NCBI GenBank assembly: GCA_943737045.1 | Contig: CALSFV010000005.1 | Coordinates: 1,116,001 to 1,180,000, forward strand | Source of the DNA: Parapristionchus giblindavisi | Lineage: Eukaryota; Nematoda; Chromadorea; Rhabditida; Diplogasteridae | Length of the DNA: 64,000 bases | Direction: 5' to 3' | Shown: positions 1-11,483 of the stretch, piece by piece | How the letters are laid out: each line of letters begins with the position of its first letter | Position numbering within the stretch: the first letter of the stretch is position 1 | Made by a program: the position numbers and the translations under genes | The notes under the pieces: generated by a model | Seen by the model: the letters and a program-made list of their open reading frames with translations, nothing else | What the model was told of the DNA's origin: nothing | Database searches by the model: none

Positions 1-1730
1 AGTGGTACCTCTGACAATAGTCTGCCCTCCCTCTTCTTCTCGATCCACTCGCACGGTACCACAATCTCGCCCGCCTCCGCGTTGAACGCCCTGAAAATGG
101 AAAAAGAATTGATCGATTGATTCATCTATTTAATCTGTATTTATGATATCCATCTTTGCTTACTCTCATATCATAGATAAAGACATATCTAACAGATACA
201 TAACATCCCCAAAGTGTTCAATTTAAGGACTAAACTATTATTGTTATTAATATTATTTGTATTATTATTATTCTCACCTGCTATCCGGAATCAGCGCCGA
301 GAATCCTGGCTCACGCGTGAAAGACAGATGATAGGATGCGGCAACCTGAATGTATTATGATCGATATATATCCAAATGTTATTACTCAAATACAAAAAAA
401 CCTCTCGAATCTGTCTTTCCTTCAACACACAGAAACACACCCACAATATACTGAACTCAAGGTACGGTCTCACTGCAATGGTCTGTACCTACCTAACTAT
501 CATAACCCTCCTACCGTAACCCCTCATCTCACTGACCCGTTCATAGCTACCGTAACCCCTCATCTCAATGACCCGTTCATAGCTACCGTAACCCCTCACC
601 TCAATGACCCGGTCATAGCTACCGTAACCCCTCATCTCAATGACCCGTTCATAGCTACCGTAACCCCTCATCTCACTGACCCGTTCATAGCTACCGTAAC
701 CCCTCATCTCAATGACCCGTTCATAGCTACCGTAACCCCTCATCTCAATGACCCGTTCATAGCTACCGTAACCCCTCATCTCACTGACCCGTTCATAGCT
801 ACCGTAACCCCTCATCTCAATGACCCGTTCATAGCTACCGTAACCCCTCATCTCACTGACCCGTTCATAGCTACCGTAACCCCTCACCTCAATGACCCGT
901 TCATAGCTACCGTAACCCCTCACCTAAATGACCCGGTCATAGCTACCGTAACCCCTCATCTCAATGACCCGTTCATAGCTACCGTAACCCCTCACCTCAA
1001 TGACCCGGTCATAGCTACCGTAACCCCTCATCTCAATGACCCGTTCATAGCTACCGTAACCCCTCATCTCAATGACCCGTTCATAGCTACCGTAACCCCT
1101 CATCTCAATGACCCGTTCATATCTACCGTAACCCCTCACCTCAATGACCCGTTCATAGCTACCGTAACCCCTCATCTCAATGACCCGTTCATAGCTACCG
1201 TAACCCCTCATCTCAATGACCCGTTCATAGCTACCGTAACCCCTCATCTCAATGACCCGTTCATAGCTACCGTAACCCCTCATCTCAATGACCCGTTCAT
1301 ATCTACCGTAACCCCTCATCTCAATGACCCGTTCATATCTACCGTAACCCCTCATCTCAATGACCCGTTCATAGCTACCGTAACCCCTCATCTCAATGAC
1401 CCGTTCATATCTACCGTAACCCCTCATCTCAATGACCCGTTCATAGCTACCGTAACCCCTCATCTCAATGACCCGTTTATAGCTACCGTAAGCCCTCATC
1501 TCAATGACCCGGTCATAGCTACCGTAACCACCTCCAACCCAACCTCAATGGTCTGTTCCTCATCGTCAAAGGCCAACTGCTCGCAGATCATCGACATCGG
1601 CAGCGCGCTCTTCTTCGTGTACGCCGCCGCTATCGTCGTGAATGCCGTCAGACGCATCTGGAGAGATGAAAGTGATAATAATAATAATAAAAATAATAAT
1701 AATAATAATTATTATTATTATTATTATAAG

Positions 1731-1763
<33 letters not shown>

Positions 1764-2884
1764 AAATGGTACAAACCACACCTTGCCAAAGTATCGATAG
1801 ACAACGCAGCACTGCAGGAAAGTGGCCTGAAGAGAGAAAAAAATAGATTAGGAGATGAACCAGTAAGGGTCTACCAGGGCGGACTCCCAGTAAAATTAAT
1901 ACTCCCATGATAACGAAGAAGCATATGGTCGGACTGTACACAGCAGTTATGGACTGAATATAGGCAACGCTCAAGTGCGTTTGAAACATTGGGCAGCTGG
2001 GGCTATCGCACGGGATAACTAGGGACCATCTCTGACTGCACACTCTCGCAGACAATTGAAGCAACAGAGTGCGGTCAGAGCGGAGATAGAGCCAAATTCG
2101 ACGGACCTGCTCTCGCAGCAGTCTGAAGAACCGAATGTAGTTGTCGGATTGTAGGGCGGAGAAGAGCTTGAGGGCGAGACGGACGGGGGCCGACTCACGA
2201 ACCTCACGACGATATGAGAGTACCTGATAATGATGAAGTTGAGAAGATCAAAGATCAAACTCTAGATGTCACAGACTAGGCATACAATAATAAGAATTAA
2301 AGGAAAGAATACGTTATGATTGCATGAATAGAGATCAAAAGATCAAAGATCAAACTTAAGACTATGAATACTTTATGATTATATGCATAGAGATCGAAGA
2401 TCAAAGATCATGCACCGTACCTGTCGCAGGATGTTGCTGTCGTTGAGGTGGAGCATGACGTCATAGGCGCGGAATTCTGCCTCTGACTCACAGAAAATCT
2501 CCTGAGAAGGAATGTTATTATCGATCAAACATCTTATCTACAGTATCTTGCCAATCGATAGTTATAGTATCATCAAATCAATAAGTAACTTTATATCTCT
2601 TGATAACTACCATCATATCGACCAAAATCTGCCGTACCTTCATGTAAATCAATATCTATCAGACGCTAATATTAATCAATAAACACCGACATGCAGATCG
2701 ATCGATAAGTCAATGACGATCTACTGTACCTTCTTGGCGAGATCTTCGTATAGATGTCGCAGGGACTGCAGACACTTGCCCATATTCTCGTCGTTCATCT
2801 TCCCATCAAAGTCCTCACGGGGTAGACGATCAAGGGAGAAGGCAGCGAACATGTGCACACGTGTACAACTGAACAAAGTTAACA

Positions 2885-2918
<34 letters not shown>

Positions 2919-5900
2919 CTGACTAGATGGCCACGACAGTGTTCCTCGAAATACGAATATATATTATTTTGCTTACATAACTATCGAGTACATTTGAATT
3001 TTTGTAATTTTCACTATTTTCTCTTTCAATTATACCGATATTTTCATTACTATTCAATCGCTATATCCCAAAGATCAGGCAAAAACAAAAATCAATAACT
3101 ACCGTACCACTCGATCAGTTTGACAGCCGTCTCATTTGACATCATCTGTTGCGTGAGCTCCTTTCGGATGGCCCGAGTGCGATTCCAGAGGAAATCGTAC
3201 CTGAAATAGTAATCGTGAAATATACATTTTATTAATCGCAAAACAACCACAATATCGATTGATTAATGCAGGAAAGATACCGTACCACTTGGCCGCATCC
3301 GCTCCCACTGCGGGCATCGCATCAACAATCTGTAAAACGTAGTATAGTATAACAGTTTTGATCACAATTTCTTCCAGCAATGTTCCGGTTTCATATCCTC
3401 CACAAAACCTCCTTCATATTCATTTTCTCGATAGGCATTACATATTTAAATAACAATAATATAAATAACAATATTTAATTTAATTTAATTTATCTACGCC
3501 CGAGGCGCAACGAGACATGAGAAAATTTAAAGGGATAAAGAACATGATATAATATAATATTGACTCTCCAGAATATAACGCATATATAAATAACAATAAT
3601 AATAAATTATTATTATTATTATTACCTCAGTAAGTAGATAGTCCATAGTATTGATCATGACATTCGCTGGTCTCATCTCATGTTCCAATGGTTCTTCTTG
3701 ATCTGCCGCCGATCGAGAGTATTCCTTCACCATTCGTCTGCAATTTTACACATTTAAAACAACAATTATCGATCGATGTCTGTATCACTCTTCCATGCCC
3801 AAAACCACCGTATAGTAGGTTCTGTTTTTTTTCGATTTTTCGTGAATTTTCGGCTCAAAATGCGGTCAGGCTTGGCAGTTCTTCGTAACGTACTTTTCGA
3901 CCTATGACCGTAATCCTTCAACTCTCCAAACTACCGTATACCTCGGATCCATGTCTCCCACTCCATCAGTCTCATAGTCAGCCACTCTCATCTGCACCAC
4001 TCTCACATATCGTTCCTTCTCCGGACACATATCTGGACACGATCCGTTCTTCGAGAAGAGCGATGGAGAGATCTGAATGGATCAATATTATCGATTGTTA
4101 TTCCATTGATCTATTGTACGGGTATGATGGGCTACTAGGTCAATAGTAGGGATTAAAACATATCACCACGCATTATCAGGATTTCTGAAGAGTGACTAGT
4201 AGTCACTGACAGTATATTTACGCCTGAAAATCTGCAGGTCTAGAGGGCCATCCAGTGACATTTTTGTCTCAACCGGGCTATTCAGTGACGAAATACCGCA
4301 TTAAATAATACAAAACTAGAAGGAAAAAGTAATTCCAGGGGCTATCCGGTAACTTTCAAATGACACTACACTACCCGGTGAGTTCACAGACTACAGACTA
4401 CAATATTCCATATCTACCGCATCCCTCCAAGTACTTTGATGACGGTTATTCCTCAACAGTACGCTACCGTACCTCTCTCAGTTTGCACAGTAGTTTGTCC
4501 CTCTCATCGAGTAACTGATATCGATCGAACGTTCCCCTGCACTCTCGACCAATCAGCGCACGAAGAGATCTGCCGACGTCAGATCTAAAAGAGGAATACA
4601 ATTTTATTATTATTATTATTAATTTATTTTAAGTGCATAAACATTACAGGTTAACATCACTATACTGGTATGTTAGATAAGAAGAATATCTAATGCACAT
4701 TATGCGGAGCAAAATTAGATTTGGCTTCGGATAGTTTATGATAGGGCTTTGTGAACTCATAAAAAGTTCGAATGCTATGAATCATTTGGTTCTCGAGGTT
4801 GTATAAATAATCAATATTTTTGAATAGTAATCACTTTTCAACGAATAAAAATTATTTTTGTAATTGAAAATACCAACATGGTTGTCAATCCCGTCAGATT
4901 GTGTGCAGTAAGTGTTCTCGCATTGTTCCTCTCCCTCTCCATTCCTCCTCCTCCTCTATCGGACTTCTCCGCTCGCGTCGGCAGAGGAGGCGGATGAGGC
5001 GACTCATCACGACGCTGAAGTGACTCAATCAATAATTTAAGTAATCAATCGATAATTAAATTAATCAATAATAATTAATGAAAAAGTATCACTCAATAAT
5101 TCAGACCAAATCACTCCCACTAATCAAAGAACACATTAGATAGCACATAGAAAACATTAACTAATGAGATTCTAGAACGTGATCTACACAAGTGACATCA
5201 TTCTATGTCTATTATTTCTAGATTGATTAATAAAAAGAAAAATCAATCAATAATCTTCATTGACTTACCGTATGACGACTGGGCGAGGATGATTTGCCTG
5301 CAAATAAAGAGATTGGATCACCATTTCCAATCGATAATCCAGTTGAGGTCGATGGTCGACCCTGATCTACGATCTCACCATCTTCCTCTACGGGAGTAAG
5401 ACGACGCTCCTGCAAGGAATCCATATAAAACAACGATTTATAATAATTATCAATATTATTATTATTAATATTATTATACAATCGTAAACTCATAGGCTGG
5501 CACGATGAATCATTGGAATTCATAAGATTAACTATTAGTCAAATATTAATAGACTGGCTTTGATTGTGTTTATAATAACGCAACTGCCTCGATGTAATAC
5601 ATAAATAATCAATATCATTCGCCTCTCGTCAGCGAGCTATCAGACAAAAATGTTGTATGCTTGTAAAAATATAATTGAAAAATAAAGCACGTACCGGTAC
5701 ATCGGGTTTTCCAGGTCCATTCCTCTTCAACGTGTACGGATTCTTGGCCCCAGCAGGTATCCTTCCCACTCTCGTCAGTATTCCTCTCGGAGCGATACCA
5801 CCACGGGTTGGAGGAGGTTTAGGAGGAACCAATGCTCCGTCTAGAATAGATGAAATTGACTAGAAAATTGCAATAACTATGCTAAAAATGTTTTACCCTT

Positions 5901-6575
5901 CAGCATATTATATGCAGAGGGGGCCAAAACAGGGGGAACAACATAGGAATAGCAGAGGAATAAATGCTCCGTATAAAATAGAAGTAATATTATGTCACAG
6001 TAACGATAGCAAGCAGAGAAAAAGGTATGTAATTCCATAAAAAAAGGTATTTATGAGAAAACAAACTTGCTGCTCGACGAAGACTGAAGTTCTGCCGTCG
6101 TGGACGTTCAGGAGCCCCATTTGGATCATCCAAGTCCTAGTAAACAACAGAAATGAAGTTGGTTATAACACAAACAGATTGATCACTCAGCAAACATTGA
6201 TTATTCGAAACAAGGCAAAGTTTAGCAAAGACACACCGCGTAGCTCATTGTAGGACGCATCCTGACGGTTCGTTTAGGTGCGGCTGGCCTGTTTTCTGCC
6301 TCGTCTTTGACCTTAAAAGACAAAAAATGTTGTTAAATAGAGTTATACAAAGTTAGAGAATAAAAATTTTTCGAAAACATGAACACTTCTCTACTGCTGA
6401 ATACAGATCGTAATACCTACCTTCTTCAAGCTATCCGGTATGTTGAACAGAAATGACATCAACTGAAAACCAGACGGAGGCGAAATTGAATCAAAACCTT
6501 GGTGGTGTAGCAATAAGTGCGCAATCTGTGGCGACTTTTCTCATATTGCACCAAGCCGTGCACAACAAGTCTCTT
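1..6575 (-). CDS. SAC3/GANP (MCM3AP-type) mRNA-export protein, 3'-truncated by window
   Basis: Nineteen exons join in phase: 6498-6575, 6421-6462, 6237-6311, 6067-6136, 5695-5840, 5269-5409, 4878-5014, 4473-4584, 3942-4072, 3626-3737, 3286-3329, 3108-3200, 2730-2868, 2421-2501, 2107-2223, 1782-1826, 1532-1657, 278-345, 1-90 (about 615 codons). The N-terminal part is Pro/Arg-rich and looks disordered. The SAC3/GANP core follows, with the family hallmarks [59 protein letters not shown] and [11 protein letters not shown], then a PCI-like part ([10 protein letters not shown]). SAC3/GANP proteins scaffold TREX-2, linking transcription to mRNA export at nuclear pores. The start codon was not found; the model begins at an exon with an ordinary acceptor. 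Many introns begin GTACGGTA. The donor at 4877 (GTTGGT) is weak but required by phase. The 3' end lies outside the window. Family assignment is firm; orthology to a particular worm gene is not tested. Confidence 0.9.
513..1520. repeat. 36-bp minisatellite, 28 units, inside a SAC3 intron
   Basis: Twenty-eight head-to-tail 36-bp units beginning accgtaacccctcatctca, differing only by point substitutions (g/t in 'cccg(g/t)tcat', a/c in 'tca(a/c)tgac', g/t in 'ata(g/t)ct'). They fill the intron between the exons 1532-1657 and 278-345. Because 36 is divisible by 3 and the unit lacks stops in several frames, long reading frames appear on both strands with 12-residue peptide periods. These are by-products and not genes: the flanking SAC3 exons splice across the array in phase. 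Confidence 0.95.
1674..1764. repeat. AT-rich microsatellite (AAT/ATT then AT)
   Basis: Runs of (aat)n, (att)n and (at)n between the SAC3 exons 1782-1826 and 1532-1657. Intronic simple sequence. Confidence 0.95.
2030..2099. mobile_element. MITE family 1 (CTCTCCGCTCTG palindrome), fragment
   Basis: The sequence ctctgactgcacactctcgcagac…gtggtcagagcggaga forms the hairpin core of the family best seen at 12852-12963. It sits in the SAC3 intron directly after the donor of exon 2107-2223. Confidence 0.6.
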
Positions 6576-7381
6576 CTGCAATTTTGTGAATAAAGTTGTT
6601 TCATGATTCAAACACAATTTTTAAAAATAGCAAAATATTTCAGATTGTGTATTTTTATGCTCTAAGGAGTACTGAATTTCAAGGACAAACACCCGGACAA
6701 ATAGATTATTCGACCAGCTTCTTCCCTCGACTTCGCGGGCTTGGACACTTGTCCTTATGTACATTTTAAAAATATATACCATGAGGAAATGCATTAAATA
6801 ATTATCTGAACGAGTGTCATATATGGGCTTCATGTCAGAGCAAACTACTGGGCACAAAATAATGTTATTAACTCACATAATGGAAAATCTAGAGTTAAAC
6901 AATGCAGACATCTCGCGAGAACTATTTTCTTGTTGTTCTCAAATACTCTCGAACAGAGAATACATGTATAGTAAGCTCTAAACAGACGATTCGCCTCTTC
7001 CCCTATCTGTTTCTCCTAACGAGGTGTCCAAAAGACACGAAAAGAAAAGAAAAATCAGGCGAGAGAGTTTGTGAAACTAGGAGAGTTTTCTCCACTTCAT
7101 TTATTTTCGCAACTTTAAAACAGAGCATAGCTCACCTCCCCTCACCCCCCCCCACAACTCTCTAGTTTGAACTCTCTAGTTTGTGAAATCTCTCATTCGT
7201 TCCCTTCATACCATGTGAAGATATCGTGTTCCGATCACTCATCCCTTCCTCTCCTTTCTCTATTTGGTTCTCTTCTATTGACTTATCACATTTCCCCCAT
7301 AACCAACGAAGCTCCTCCCCCATCCTCGTGTTATTCATCATCATTTCAGTCTACCGATCGATTCTCCTCAAACAATCGATA
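6576..7381. other. Divergent intergenic region between SAC3 and TAZ genes
   Basis: Head-to-head spacer that should hold both promoters and the unrecognised first exon(s) of the SAC3 gene. It contains a fragment of a dispersed repeat with the core cttcgcgggcttggacac near 6730 (also near 46935 and 52505), a polypyrimidine/C-rich stretch at 7137-7165, and a stretch around 7030-7130 related to sequence near 7950 and 10860. No convincing exon was found. Confidence 0.5.
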
Positions 7382-10300
7382 ATGCTCGCCGCTTCTTCCT
7401 CATTTAAACCTACCATCTCCTGGATCGATAGTGACGTACCGTAACCCAAACCTACCGTAATCGATTCATTTCGTGTTAAGACCGCATACAATGGTCGTAC
7501 GCTGTGGCAGGCCTTTGGGGAGTGGGATCCGTTCGTTCTCGAGATCAATAGAGGATACACTCTGAGACTGTGCTGGGACTGTCTGGTCTATTGCACATTC
7601 GACAAGGATGGAACTTTGGTGAGTTATAGCAATATCGAAACAACGAGATAGCGAGACCAAATCAAGTTTATAATTATTCTTTTATCGATATTTCTTTGTA
7701 CAGTCCATATTAATCGATTGCAAATCATCAAGGACTTATTGCGCGACTCATACTTGCACTGCATATGTAACCACATACCGTATTCCTAGCCAAAAGAATC
7801 GCAAACTGTCTACGTTCCATTGAAAAGTGATCACGTGTTCCGCATGATATCTTCACCGTTTTGCCAATTAGCCGTTTTACGATGGCCATTTCACCTTGCA
7901 TACTTGACATTGAGAATTTCGCACAATATGCGACAGAGTGTGTAAAGCAGTAGAGTTTTCTCTGCTTTTCTTTTCTTTTCGTGACGTTTGCACAGATTAC
8001 AACGTGACGTTTGCACAGATTACAAGATATCATCAATGGACTCTGATCTATGATCTATTCTTGTATCATTTGATCTTCGAAGATGAGAGAATAACACAAA
8101 AAACTCGTTCTTCTCTTGTCCCTAGGGTCAACAATAGAAAATAGTGCGCGATCAGAGTTGAATGCGGAAAAGATCAAACTGTCAAATGTCCAAAAAAGGA
8201 TTCCTCCTGGATTTCGCAAATTGAAAACAGAAAATACATCCTAAAGGGTTCAGTTAACCTATGCGACTTGCAATGAAAATGAAGTTTTGAAATATCTTCC
8301 TGAACTGGTTTGACAAATAAAAAAATAAAGCATATGCTGCTCTGTGAAAAGTTGAGGAAAGAGTGGAACAACGGAATGAAAAAGTGCTAAAAAAATAGGA
8401 GTTATTGACCGTATAAAATACACTTGTTTATTTGGTACGAGAGTAGCCAACCACTGCCACAATGAATTTCTATGTTTAGAGAGAGAGCACCGGTGAGAGA
8501 GTAGGTAGATCAGAGAGAGCGAGGAAGGAAAGGAGGAAAGAGTGGGGAGTTAATCGATAGTTCTTCCTCTGTTTAGCAGCAGTAGCAATGCAATTATGCA
8601 AGTACATTTTATACGGACAATATCTTTTTTTCTTTTTTTCCAGTTGAGATCGCTTCTTATTATAGACGATCGCGCTATGCACTCGATGTCTGGCGAAGAA
8701 TCAACAGGTTCTCAACACAAAAGATCACTCCCCACTCAACGCGGAAGGATGTAACGAACATGTTGTGAGTTCTTCTTTTTACAATTAGATAATCATTAAT
8801 TGTTTTCCCCCTTCAATTTCACTATTTTACCGTAGATATTCTACGTCAAACCTGAAATCAAACAGCAAGAGTTCTAAGTTCAAAGATCGAATCCCATATT
8901 TTTAGAAGTTCCCGAACCTTCCCCACGTCACGCATGCCATTCCCATTCTTCGATGTGACAATTGTCCGTCTCAAGGACTGCAGTTGAGTAGCGATCAAAA
9001 CGGGTGAGTGACCTTTCATCTAAACAATTTCACTCCTCTGCATTATCCTCTGTAATTCGACACCGGTAAGCGGATTTGCAAGTTTTGATTGTTTGATTTG
9101 ACGAATCTGAATTGGCAGTGAACAAAAACAATTAAATATTAAATATCAAAAGTTCTCTCGTAGAAAACGAGAGAGCTTCGCCAGAGCACAGTTTCGAATT
9201 AGCTCGGGTGTTTCCATAAGTATAATGCACATAAGTGTAGTGGGTTAAATAAACACAATACGTCGTTATTGTTGTAATATTATCATTTCCAGTTGCCTTA
9301 CCAATATTGTCAGTCTCGCTCAATGCGATAGTTGTCACTCAGCTCAGATTCGGATACATCAGGTATGTCAAACCTGTTGTCGATTGTGAATCAACGGCTA
9401 CAGTAATCTTTCATAGTGTCCACCGTAATCTGCTACAGTACCTGAGTTTAACGAGTAAAAGGACTTTTGCTGTTCGAGACTAACAATAAGATGGGCAATA
9501 GGAAACATTTTTTGTAACAGTATCCACAGGGCTACGGTATGGTGCGAAGGCACTCACCGGGTTACGGTAGAGTGCAATGGTATCCACATGGTTACGGTAC
9601 GATGGTCAAGTACCGTATATTGAGATCACGTCAATGCCTGATTCTCTGCCCAACGTGCACCACTCCAATGACGAACTAGTGCGTGCTCTCGGGCCAGCCA
9701 TTCGAATGAGACTCATCACCACTCACTTCATCACTCAACACGCACACGCCTGCATGGTCAATTCACACGTAAGCTCCGCCCCTTTTTATGTGAATATTCT
9801 TTTTTACGGGTTAAACTCCCCCCCCCTTTTTAATGAGAAAACGTACACCATGATTGTTTAAATTTAAAACACTACACTGGCAATACTCGTTCACTTTCTT
9901 TGCATCCGATGCGTTACCAGAGCGGAAAGTTCCAAATTTCCGATTTTTCTTTAAACCCCACCCCTTTTGCAGGAAGGCATCGCTCCTTGTAAGCGAAAAC
10001 GTTGCATCGCTATGCGGCGAGTTCTCCATCATTTTGAGCTCGGCCACACGGAGACTTGCCTTTGTAGAGGTGGGCGTCGTCATTGCTTTTTATCATGAAA
10101 ACTCATGACTGCGATTTTGAATGTAGCATGACTAGTACTTATTCCAAAGCTTTTTTGTGACTATCCCTAATCTCATCTATCGCTACATGTTTTCAATATC
10201 TTGGGAGTTGGTTTTTTATTGCCGATTTGATCATTATTATATGAAAGATACAAATATCAAAGCAAATTATAAAAAAAGTTGAATTCAATTGAAATTACAA

Positions 10301-10569
10301 AACACCAAAAATTTATAAAAAGTTTCAGTCGTGATTAGGCTGGGAGAAAAGAGGCGGAGCCTAAATAACCAGACCCATTTCAGATAACGAGTCCTTCAAG
10401 CGCTTGCACGTCCATCTCCGAAATGACTGCTATTGTTGGAAGTGCAAACTGATGTTGGAGTGTTATGGCGCCTTCGGATTCGCCCTGTGTATACGAACGG
10501 GATGCCCGGTATCGGTTTATGCTCTGGTCAAAAACCCGATTTCCGGTTTTCCAGATTCGCAAAAATTGA
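7382..10569 (+). CDS. TAZ zinc-finger protein (CBP/p300 TAZ type)
   Basis: Ten exons join in phase: 7382-7435, 7481-7618, 7704-7779, 8644-8750, 8906-9003, 9293-9362, 9571-9768, 9973-10069, 10384-10508, 10555-10569 (325 aa). The C-terminal third matches a TAZ finger: a helix ending QHAHAC, then CKRKRCIAMRRVLHHF, then a Cys cluster (CLC), then HLRNDCYCWKC, then CIRTGCP. This is the HxxxC-C-C spacing by which CBP/p300 TAZ domains bind three zinc ions and contact transactivators. The upstream half is Cys-rich (CWDC, CDNC, CDSC), perhaps a second zinc module, but no HAT, bromodomain or KIX domain is visible. The start is the ATG at 7382, whose exon joins the next in phase 0. Weak points are exon 7 (acceptor CGGTAG) and the last four residues. 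Alternatively, ATG 9577 could start a separate TAZ-only gene. Confidence 0.7.
8404..8621. mobile_element. MITE family 2 (TIR ATTG..CGTATAAAAT), copy
   Basis: Terminal inverted repeats attgaccgtataaaatacac and gtacattttatacggacaat. It lies in the long third intron of the TAZ gene. The interior is purine-rich and diverged from the other copies (26104, 45446, 59952). Confidence 0.75.
9155..9219. mobile_element. MITE family 1, partial copy
   Basis: Carries the cgtagaaaacgagagagc hairpin and the right terminal sequence aattagctcgggtgt. Located in a TAZ-gene intron. Confidence 0.65.
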
Positions 10570-11483
10570 ACAATACCAGAGAAAACCTCCGTTTTTTTTC
10601 CTTTTTTTCTCTTGACTTTTGAACAACGAAGTGCAAATTATCAACAATACAATACATTTATCTTACCGGTAACAACTGTCTTATCAACGCAGGGATCACA
10701 CTTGAGAATTCTTACCCCTTTTTTTGGAAACACATGCTAATTTAAAGCTAAAAGTCACCAATTGCCAATAATTTGGCCATCATTGCAGGTGTGTCCGAAG
10801 ACGGAGTGGGGCATATCAGCCGTCCCCGCTGCCTAGATTACGTTTGGTGTTTAAACGTCACGAAAAGAACAGAAAAACAGGGATACTCTCTTCGTTTTAC
10901 TCACTCTCTCTTATGTGTTTCTTTTCTTTTTACAACTTTTAAACACAGCGAGGAAGAAACTGCTTTTTTTTTCCTAATCAGCAGCATCTTCACTGTATGT
11001 AATATCCAAAAATATTTTTCCCTTTCGTTCGATTCCGCAACTCACGCATATGACGAATGCATTGCTCATTCCAGATTGATGTATTGTTATCTTTATCTAA
11101 TCCCCAAGCGTTTTGTATTTGATAAAGAGTATTGTATTTATCTATTGTACAACTCATAGAAATGTTGATTGATTTCAATGAATGTGGATATCGTATATTT
11201 TCCTTTCTTTCTTTTGCTGCGAATAACTGAATTGTATTTAATTTCGCGACTTGAAAGCCGTGATAAATTCCATCGATTTGGATGACGTTAATCGCACTAC
11301 TTATCTGACTCTCATATGATAAATGAATTGAACCGTCTAGATTTGTTGTAAAACCGATGATACTGTTATGTAGTGCACATTCAACTTTGTCACAGAGAAT
11401 AATCAATGTATTCTTATGAGTTGCTACAATTTGAAAACACGATCAATTGATAATTGCATTCCGAGTAGCCGCACACTTCAGCC
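10570..11483. other. Intergenic; one open frame of uncertain status at 10988-11430 (-)
   Basis: About 140 codons are open on the minus strand, ending TGA near 10988 and possibly entered through a TAG acceptor near 11430. Composition is protein-like (for example IHLSYESQISSAINVIQI, TSIWNEQCIRHMREL), but there is no ATG near the start and no recognised family. It could be an exon of an unmodelled gene or chance. The left part (10860-10960) repeats sequence seen near 7030 and 7950. Confidence 0.3.

Noticed and set aside
336..1910. 524-codon plus-strand open frame and matching minus-strand frames over the first minisatellite
   Set aside because: Frame is kept only because the repeat unit is 36 bp; SAC3 exons splice across it in phase and no coding context exists at either end.
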